DNA of 12,192 bases from a bacterium (GTDB taxonomy: Bacteria > Planctomycetota > B15-G4 > JADJEK01): assembly GCA_030428825.1 (NCBI GenBank), contig JAUIEL010000135.1:1-12192 (forward strand), written 5' to 3'. The notes under the pieces were generated by a model that did no database searches, was not told the DNA's origin, and saw only the letters and a list, made by a program, of their open reading frames with translations. Position 1 is the stretch's first letter, and each line of letters starts with the position of its first letter. The translations under genes and the position numbers were made by a program. This document shows, piece after piece, positions 7,657 through 12,192 of the stretch.

Positions 7657-8928
7657 TCAGTCGGCGAGCCGTCGCCGCGCCCGCTCGACCATCTCCGCCT
7701 GCAGCTCGCGCAGCGCCGCCGCCTCGTCGGCCTCGATCGGCTGGCCCGGCCGGTGGACGACGTCGACCTCGACGCCGCGTCGGTCGGCGCGGTAGGTCCA
7801 GAACCGGCCGTGGCTCGGGTCGTCGCCGAGGAGCGCCACGACCTCCTCCCAGGCCGCGCGGCGTCGGAACGGGTCGTCGTCGGCCGCGGCGGCCAGGAGG
7901 GCCGCGCGCTCCTCGGCCGTCGCGAGGTCGCCGATCGCGTACCCCCCCTCTTCGATCGCCGCCCGCCGCGCCGCGCGGACCGAACCGTCGCCGAGCCGCT
8001 CGACCCAGTCCGCCGCGTCGTCGACCGTCGGGAACGCACGGCCGGCGGCCCGGCGGAGCGCGGCGAGGGCGCGCGGACCGCCCGATCCGCGGGCGAGGTC
8101 GAGGAGGAGGTGCACCCCGCGGACGTCGTCGTGGGCGACGAGCGCCTCGCCCGCCGCCTGCATCTCCCACGCCGCCGCCGGTTCGCCGTCCGGGTCCGAC
8201 TCCGACGCGTCCGCGAAGCCGATCAGGAGTTCGTGCGCCCGGGGGCCGTCCATCTCCCCCAGCGCGCTGAGCGCCGCCGCGCGGATCGCGGCCGGGACCC
8301 CGGGCCGGAGGTACGGGCGCAGCCGGTCCGCCTCCTCCTCCCCGCCGAACGCGGCGAGACACCGGAACGCCTCGCGGATCGGATACGGGAACGGCGCCGT
8401 CCGCAGCGCTTCCGGCTCGAGCGCGGCGAAGTCGTCGACGACGGCCCGGAAGTGATCGATCGACTCGGCCAGTCCGATCTGCCGGAGCGTCGCGAAGAAC
8501 TCCGGCCGCCAGGCGACCTGTTCGAAGTTCAGCTCGAGCGCCTCGTGGAGGAGCGATCGGACCTCCTCGTCCGCGAACCACGGCGCCAGCCGGATCGCGA
8601 TCCCGCCCCGCAGCCTCACCGCCTCGCTCCCCTCCCCTCGGAGCCCCTCGAGCGCCCCTTTCACGAAGCGCTCGGTCGCCGCCCGCGACGCGTCCGACAG
8701 CCCCTCGACGCCGTGCGCCCGCAGGTACGTGACGAGGAACGGCGACGAGGCGTACTGGAGGTCGGGGTCGTTCTCGGCGTCGCCGAGGAACGCGACCACC
8801 GCCTCGACCCGCGCCTCGACGTACTCCTCGGTCTCCGGCGCGGGCATGGGGTCGTGCTGCGCCCCCGCCGGCGGACCGAACGCGAGCAGGGCGGCGAAGG
8901 GGACGAACCCGAGGCGGGAGCGGGACAT
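7657..8928 (-). CDS. Exported HEAT-repeat-like protein, function unknown
   Basis: This 423-residue protein begins with a signal peptide (MSRSRLGFVPFAALLAFGPPAGA, cleavage before Gln24). The rest is mostly alpha-helical and Ala/Leu/Arg/Glu-rich. Paired helices such as 'VPAAIRAAALSALGEMDGPRAHELLIGFAD' (211-240) and the stretches around 175-205, 255-300 and 340-370 resemble HEAT or PBS-lyase-type repeats, which usually mediate protein binding. No catalytic residues are recognisable. The ATG at 8928 is preferred over a frame-open start 35 codons upstream because it puts the signal peptide at the N-terminus; GGAG lies ten bases upstream, a slightly long spacing. The gene lies between the metalloprotease-like gene (111-bp gap) and the sigma fusion (108-bp gap), all on the same strand. 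A C-terminal segment (about 375-398) has strand-like character unlike the helical body. Confidence 0.85.
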   Translation of the reverse strand: MSRSRLGFVPFAALLAFGPPAGAQHDPMPAPETEEYVEARVEAVVAFLGDAENDPDLQYASSPFLVTYLRAHGVEGLSDASRAATERFVKGALEGLRGEGSEAVRLRGGIAIRLAPWFADEEVRSLLHEALELNFEQVAWRPEFFATLRQIGLAESIDHFRAVVDDFAALEPEALRTAPFPYPIREAFRCLAAFGGEEEADRLRPYLRPGVPAAIRAAALSALGEMDGPRAHELLIGFADASESDPDGEPAAAWEMQAAGEALVAHDDVRGVHLLLDLARGSGGPRALAALRRAAGRAFPTVDDAADWVERLGDGSVRAARRAAIEEGGYAIGDLATAEERAALLAAAADDDPFRRRAAWEEVVALLGDDPSHGRFWTYRADRRGVEVDVVHRPGQPIEADEAAALRELQAEMVERARRRLAD

Positions 8929-8964
8929 GGGGAGCGGTCTCCGGGAGCGGGGCGGCGGCGAGGA

Positions 8965-8970
8965 AGGATA
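8965..8970 (-). promoter_or_regulatory. Possible -10 element in the gap before the HEAT-like gene
   Basis: TATCCT on the minus strand lies 36 bases upstream of the ATG at 8928, in a small AT-richer island within the 111-bp spacer. It matches four of six positions of a -10 box. No convincing -35 partner is seen. If real, the HEAT-like gene and the sigma fusion could be transcribed apart from the genes upstream. Confidence 0.25.
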
Positions 8971-9039
8971 GCCCGTTCGACGGCCGCTCGCGCGCCGTCT
9001 CGCCCCGCCGAGCCCGCTCCCCGGAGGAGACACCGCCCC

Positions 9040-10527
9040 TCACAGCCCGTCGACGAACTCCCCGAACGCCTCCTCGAACGCGTCCCAGTCGTCGTCCGAC
9101 CAGCCCCCGAACGTCTTCTCGAACGCGAGCTGCTGGACCGTGTCCCGGTTCAGCCGGTCGAAGAACTCCCGGGGGTCGTCCGGCAGCTCGGAGGACGAGC
9201 CGGGGAGCCGCCGGTCGGCGGCGGCCCGCGCCTCGGCGAGGGTCGTCTCGGCGACCGCGAGGCGCGCGTCGAGGAGGTGGCCGAGGTAGCTCGGGAGGAT
9301 CTCCTCGTACGCGTCGTCGAGCCGCCTCGATTCGCGCAGCCAGAAGACGAGAGCCCACCCCTGCGCGTACGCGAGGCCGCGATGCGCGCCGTAGAACTCG
9401 CGCTGGGTCCAACGGCAGAGGTCGCGGAGCGGGATCAGCCCGCCCTCCGCGGTCGACTTCCCCGCCTGGCTGAGCCGGCGCGCCTCCTTCACGACCGGAT
9501 GGCGCTGCGTGTACCGGCGCGGGCCGTACCCGGTGACGCGAAACGAGCGCGACATCTTCGCGCCGCCGAAGTAGTCCCCGTGCCCCTCGTTGTACCAGGA
9601 GTGCGGGGCCAGCTCGCCGGCCCAGTAGTAGATGTACTGGTGGAACGCCTCGTGGTTCAGCGTCTCGAGCGTCATCTCGTGCGGCCGCCGCTCGAACAGG
9701 ACCAGCTCGCGATTCGACGCGCTCCAGTACCCGTTCGTGTTGGGCGAGCCGCCGTACGCGTGGTACTCGTCCTCGTTGCCGGTGATCCGCACGATCGAGA
9801 TCGCCTCGATCGGCTCCTTCGGCGGGAACAGCTCCTCGTACTCGTCGCGGATCGACTCGATCTGCTTCTCGACCGTCTTCACGAACGCCTTCTCGGCGTT
9901 GAAGAGGTAGAGGTACCGCTCCGATCGCTCCCACTCCCAGCCCGGCGGGAGCTTCGCGATCTGCGCCTGGAGGAACGCCTCCTGCGGGTCGTCCGACGTC
10001 ACCGCGGCGGCCGGATCCTCCTTCTCCACCCGCCTGAACGACCGAGCCGACGAGGAGAACGCCTTCTTCGCCCGGTCGAACCCGTTCTCGAGCGCGGTGC
10101 CGAGGAACGCGAAGACCGCGTCGTCCTGCGGGATCAGGACGAGGTAGTAGACGTAGTCGCCACGGGCGTACGTCCGCTCCTCCGTCTTCACGCCGGCGAC
10201 GCGGATCCCGCGCGCCTTCTCCAGCTCCCAGCCGTATCGCTTGTCGAACGACGCGGCGACCTCGTCGACGGTCGGCATCTCCCCGCGCCGCGGCCCGTAC
10301 CGGAGCAGCTCGAGCTTCGAGTGGTAGTACGTCCCGCGCGACGTGAAGTCCTTCGTCTCCTTCTGGTAGCGCGCGACGACGATCCGCTCGGTCGGTTCGA
10401 TGGCGATCGACGCGAACTCTCGCGGGGTCGAGAACCGGAAGCCGTGCTTCTTGTCGACGTGGGTCGCGCCGAGCGCCGCGGGGGCGAGGACGAGCGCGAG
10501 AACGGAGCCGAGGGCCGGCGAACGCAT
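9040..10527 (-). CDS. Secreted putative zinc metalloprotease, DUF1570-like (HExxH gluzincin)
   Basis: This 495-residue protein has a signal peptide (cleavage near Ala21). Residues 22-170 form a domain I do not recognise, beginning HVDKKHGFRFSTP. From about 180 to 420 lies a zincin-type domain with HEAFH at 292-296 (two zinc-binding His and a catalytic Glu) and NEGHGDYF at 313-320, where Glu314 is the likely third zinc ligand. The following AYAQGWALVFWLRES (387-401) resembles the segment after the active site in DUF1570/peptidase-MA-like proteins, common in planctomycetes. Catalytic residues are intact, so proteolysis outside the cytoplasm is plausible; the substrate is unknown. The ATG at 10527 is chosen because GGAGG sits five bases upstream; the in-frame GTG at 10533 overlaps that site and is excluded. 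The gene follows the lipoprotein hydrolase by 55 bp on the same strand. Confidence 0.85.
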   Translation of the reverse strand: MRSPALGSVLALVLAPAALGATHVDKKHGFRFSTPREFASIAIEPTERIVVARYQKETKDFTSRGTYYHSKLELLRYGPRRGEMPTVDEVAASFDKRYGWELEKARGIRVAGVKTEERTYARGDYVYYLVLIPQDDAVFAFLGTALENGFDRAKKAFSSSARSFRRVEKEDPAAAVTSDDPQEAFLQAQIAKLPPGWEWERSERYLYLFNAEKAFVKTVEKQIESIRDEYEELFPPKEPIEAISIVRITGNEDEYHAYGGSPNTNGYWSASNRELVLFERRPHEMTLETLNHEAFHQYIYYWAGELAPHSWYNEGHGDYFGGAKMSRSFRVTGYGPRRYTQRHPVVKEARRLSQAGKSTAEGGLIPLRDLCRWTQREFYGAHRGLAYAQGWALVFWLRESRRLDDAYEEILPSYLGHLLDARLAVAETTLAEARAAADRRLPGSSSELPDDPREFFDRLNRDTVQQLAFEKTFGGWSDDDWDAFEEAFGEFVDGL

Positions 10528-10532
10528 GGACA

Positions 10533-10550
10533 CCTCCGTGGGGGACGGAG
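10533..10550 (-). promoter_or_regulatory. Ribosome binding site inside a perfect hairpin, metalloprotease leader
   Basis: On the minus strand CTCCGT (10550-10545), a CCCCC loop (10544-10540) and ACGGAG (10539-10534) form a perfect 6-bp stem. The last bases, with G10533, are the GGAGG ribosome binding site for the ATG at 10527. The hairpin would hide the site and could tune translation. It also decides the start codon. Whether it regulates anything is not shown. Confidence 0.5.
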
Positions 10551-10553
10551 TCG

Positions 10554-10559
10554 AGTGTA
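10554..10559 (-). promoter_or_regulatory. Possible -10 element in the gap before the metalloprotease-like gene
   Basis: TACACT (minus strand) lies 26 bases upstream of the ATG at 10527 in a short AT-richer patch. It matches four of six -10 positions. A weak TTGACA-like CTGACC lies about 21 bases further up, which is too far for normal spacing. It suggests, without proving, that this gene has its own promoter. Confidence 0.25.
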
Positions 10560-10582
10560 ACGGCCGACCGTCCTCGGGAGGG

Positions 10583-11407
10583 TCAGCGCGGCGCCGATGC
10601 CCGGTCGAACAGGTCCGCCGCGGCCGCGCGCCGCCGCTCGTCCGCGGCGGGGTCGAGCCGGGTCGAGTGCCGGCCCTCGAACTCGATCCACTCCTTCGGT
10701 CCGGCGTACGCGTCGAACACGCGCCGCTGGTACGCCGGCGGGACGACCCCGTCGCGCGTCGCCGAGAGGAAGACCGCGGGCGCCTCGGATCGCCGCGCGT
10801 TCTCGACGCCGTCGAGCTCGTCCGGCACCTGCAGCGCGACGGGGACCGCGAGCAGCCAGAGGTTCCACCAGCCGTGCTTCCAGAGGATCATCTCCCGGAG
10901 CGGGGGCGGGTTCCGGACGAGGAGGCCGGCGACGTCGCGCGCGGCGGCGAGGTGGAGAGCGAACGTCGACCCGAGGCTGCTGCCGCCGACGAACACCGGC
11001 CGCCCCGCCGCCTCTCCGGCGACGTGATCGAACGCCGCCTCCGCCGCCCGGACGCTCCGCCGCAGGCACGCCTCGCCCGTCGATCCTCCGAACCCGGGGT
11101 AGTTCACCGCCCAGACCTCGACCGACCGGTCCCCCCACCGCTCGGACCACCGCTCGATCATCCGCTCGGCGCGCGACGCGTTCCCGCAGAACTCGACGTC
11201 GAACGCCGCCGGCGGCGCGTCCCCGACGCCGGGAGAGGCGCGGACCCACGCCTCGAGCTCCCCCTCGGGGGTCGGGATCGTCAGGCGCACGGTCCGCGCG
11301 GGGACCGCCCGCGGGTCGGTGGTCGGGTGCAGCAGGAACGAGTCCGCGCAGCCGGGGAGCGGGGCGACGAGGACGAGGACGGTCAGGAGGACGGTCGGAC
11401 GGCGCAT
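10583..11407 (-). CDS. Lipoprotein alpha/beta hydrolase (serine hydrolase, BEM46/ABHD-like)
   Basis: This 274-residue protein starts with a lipoprotein signal peptide whose lipobox LPGC ends at Cys20, so it should be lipid-anchored on the outer side of the inner membrane or on the outer membrane. The alpha/beta-hydrolase core follows. FCGNASRAE (73-81) fits the oxyanion-hole strand, although the usual HGN is CGN. NYPGFGGSTGE (102-112) is the typical following loop. GSSLG (142-146) is the nucleophile elbow with Ser144. Asp219 in SATRDG and His247 in GRHS complete the triad. Substrate is unknown; esterase or thioesterase are options. The start at 11407 is chosen over an upstream in-frame ATG because GGGAGG lies four bases before it and the lipobox falls at the expected distance. 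It is first in the minus-strand run of four genes and divergent from the kelch gene. Confidence 0.88.
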   Translation of the reverse strand: MRRPTVLLTVLVLVAPLPGCADSFLLHPTTDPRAVPARTVRLTIPTPEGELEAWVRASPGVGDAPPAAFDVEFCGNASRAERMIERWSERWGDRSVEVWAVNYPGFGGSTGEACLRRSVRAAEAAFDHVAGEAAGRPVFVGGSSLGSTFALHLAAARDVAGLLVRNPPPLREMILWKHGWWNLWLLAVPVALQVPDELDGVENARRSEAPAVFLSATRDGVVPPAYQRRVFDAYAGPKEWIEFEGRHSTRLDPAADERRRAAAADLFDRASAPR

Positions 11408-11426
11408 CGGGCCTCCCGCGGAGCGG

Positions 11427-11452
11427 CCGCCCGGGGTCGAACCCCGCGGCGG
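11427..11452. repeat. GC-rich inverted repeat in the divergent spacer
   Basis: CCGCCCGGGGT (11427-11437) and ACCCCG (11441-11446) plus GGCGG (11448-11452) form an 11-pair stem with a three-base loop and one bulged C. It lies 20 bases upstream of the lipoprotein ATG, so it could be a leader hairpin or an operator for the divergent pair. Confidence 0.45.
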
Positions 11453-11468
11453 CGGGAGCGGACGGGTC

Positions 11469-11474
11469 ATGATA
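11469..11474 (-). promoter_or_regulatory. Possible -10 element of the lipoprotein hydrolase gene
   Basis: TATCAT on the minus strand matches five of six positions of a -10 box and lies 61 bases upstream of the ATG at 11407, in the only AT-rich spot of the spacer. A -35 box is not evident. Its plus-strand reading, TGATA, recurs upstream of the propeller-like gene at the same 70-base distance from the start codon. Confidence 0.35.
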
Positions 11475-11539
11475 GGGGACCAAGGATCCGTCCCCCGCGG
11501 CGGAGGATCGGAGACGGAGAACCCCTCGGAGGAACGAGA

Positions 11540-12192
11540 ATGACGACCGCACGCCGCTCGCTCGCCCTCGGCCTGCTCCTCGCCGGCCCGGCCGAGCCCG
11601 CCCTCGCCCAGACCTGGACCCTCCTCTCCCCCACCTCGTCCCCGAGCGCCCGGAACCGCCACGAGATGGCGACCCTCCCGAACGGGCGCGTCCTCCTGTT
11701 CGGCGGGCGGAGCGCCGGCGGCGCGTCGCTCGGCGACTCCTGGCTCTGGGACGGATCGAGCGGCGACTGGACGCCGGTGAACGTCTCCCCCTCCCCGTCG
11801 CCGCGCGCCGGCCACGGCATGGCGTTCGACGCGAACCGGAACGTGACCGTCGTCTTCTCCGGCTGGAGCGGGAGCTCTTATCTCCCGGACACCTGGGAGT
11901 TCAGCGGCAGCGCCTGGACGAACGTCACGCCGGCGTCGTCGCCGCCGGGGCGCGACTGGCCGGGGATGACGTACGACCCGCTCACGCAGACGGTGATCCT
12001 GACCGGCGGACACGACTTCAACGACTTCATCGCCGGGATCGGCGCGTTCGACGACATGTGGGCGTTCGACGGCGTCGCCTGGACCCCGCTCTCCCCCGCC
12101 GCCAAGCCGCCTCGGCGCGCCGGACACCGCATGGTGTACGACCCGAACTCGGGGCAGGTGATCCTCCTCGGCGGCTCGACCACCGGGACCGG
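11540..12192 (+). CDS. Secreted kelch-repeat protein, 5' part only (runs off window)
   Basis: The first 217 residues are present and the frame is open to the window edge. A signal peptide (MTTARRSLALGLLLAGPAEPALA, cleavage before Gln24) sends the product out of the cytoplasm. Kelch-type blades follow with a regular period of about 50 residues. Each has a basic-His motif (RNRHEMA at 38-44, RAGHGMA at 89-95, RRAGHRMVY at 192-200), a strand ending in GG or an equivalent (VLLFGG 51-56, VVFSGW 104-109, VILTGG 152-157, VILLGG 207-212), and a 'DxWxWDG' or 'DMWAFDG' strand. The ATG has an excellent GGAGGA six bases upstream. The gene diverges from the lipoprotein hydrolase with a 132-bp spacer. Such propellers usually bind proteins or glycans; no catalytic site is visible and the C-terminal domains are outside the window. 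Confidence 0.9.
   Translation, partial: MTTARRSLALGLLLAGPAEPALAQTWTLLSPTSSPSARNRHEMATLPNGRVLLFGGRSAGGASLGDSWLWDGSSGDWTPVNVSPSPSPRAGHGMAFDANRNVTVVFSGWSGSSYLPDTWEFSGSAWTNVTPASSPPGRDWPGMTYDPLTQTVILTGGHDFNDFIAGIGAFDDMWAFDGVAWTPLSPAAKPPRRAGHRMVYDPNSGQVILLGGSTTGT

Noticed and set aside
8929..9033. Upstream in-frame start adding 35 residues to the HEAT-like protein
   Set aside because: It would bury the signal peptide behind an Arg/Pro-rich stretch; the ATG at 8928 gives a normal signal peptide.
10528..10533. GTG start two codons upstream of the metalloprotease ATG
   Set aside because: Its first base is part of the GGAGG ribosome site that is correctly spaced for the ATG at 10527.
4633..10560. A plus-strand reading frame of 1975 codons running antisense to four genes
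   Set aside because: Its composition is almost entirely Arg, Pro, Asp, Glu and Val with no domain, while the minus-strand frames carry signal peptides, catalytic motifs and ribosome sites. GC-rich codon use removes stops from the opposite strand.
11430..11447. tRNA T-arm look-alike (GGGGTTCGACCCC on the minus strand)
   Set aside because: The loop is five rather than seven bases, and no acceptor, D or anticodon arm can be drawn around it.
11408..12127. In-frame N-terminal extension of the lipoprotein hydrolase reaching back over the kelch gene
   Set aside because: The extension is antisense to the kelch coding region and would displace the lipobox; the ATG at 11407 has its own ribosome site.

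Overview
The window is about 12.2 kb of very GC-rich bacterial DNA (roughly 70% GC by eye) with six intact genes and one gene cut by the right edge. The mix of gene types suggests a Planctomycetota-like organism, probably from an environmental or metagenome-derived genome. Those types are secreted kelch and propeller proteins, a DUF1570-like secreted zinc protease, a HEAT-like exported protein, and an ECF sigma factor fused to a membrane anchor and a chain of carboxypeptidase-regulatory-like beta-sandwiches. The assignment rests on family resemblance only; other GC-rich phyla rich in secreted proteins are possible.

Layout. At the left edge a 15-bp tandem repeat (70-144) overlaps the 3' end of a family 2 glycosyltransferase on the minus strand (130-1131). 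A 170-bp divergent spacer, with a leader rich in inverted repeats, leads to a large secreted protein of predicted beta-propeller type on the plus strand (1302-4259, TTG start). That gene converges on the minus-strand sigma-factor fusion (4276-7548). The two stop codons are 16 bp apart, and a strong inverted repeat there may terminate transcription in both directions.

Upstream of the sigma gene on the same strand lie an exported HEAT-like protein (7657-8928), a secreted HExxH metalloprotease-like protein (9040-10527) and a lipoprotein alpha/beta hydrolase (10583-11407). These four minus-strand genes have gaps of 55, 111 and 108 bp, so they form either a loose operon or a directional cluster with internal promoters. 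A second divergent spacer (11408-11539) leads to a secreted kelch-type protein on the plus strand that starts at 11540 and runs off the window.

How the genes may work together. Six of the seven products are predicted to be exported or membrane-anchored. The one with an obvious regulatory role is the sigma factor, whose DNA- and polymerase-binding part should be cytoplasmic while about 860 residues lie outside the membrane. No anti-sigma gene is visible nearby. A working hypothesis is that the fusion is itself the sensor and tether and that exported neighbours, including the protease, belong to its regulon or control it. This is inference from layout only. I see no CRISPR array, tRNA, rRNA, insertion sequence or phage gene. 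The very long antisense reading frames are by-products of base composition.
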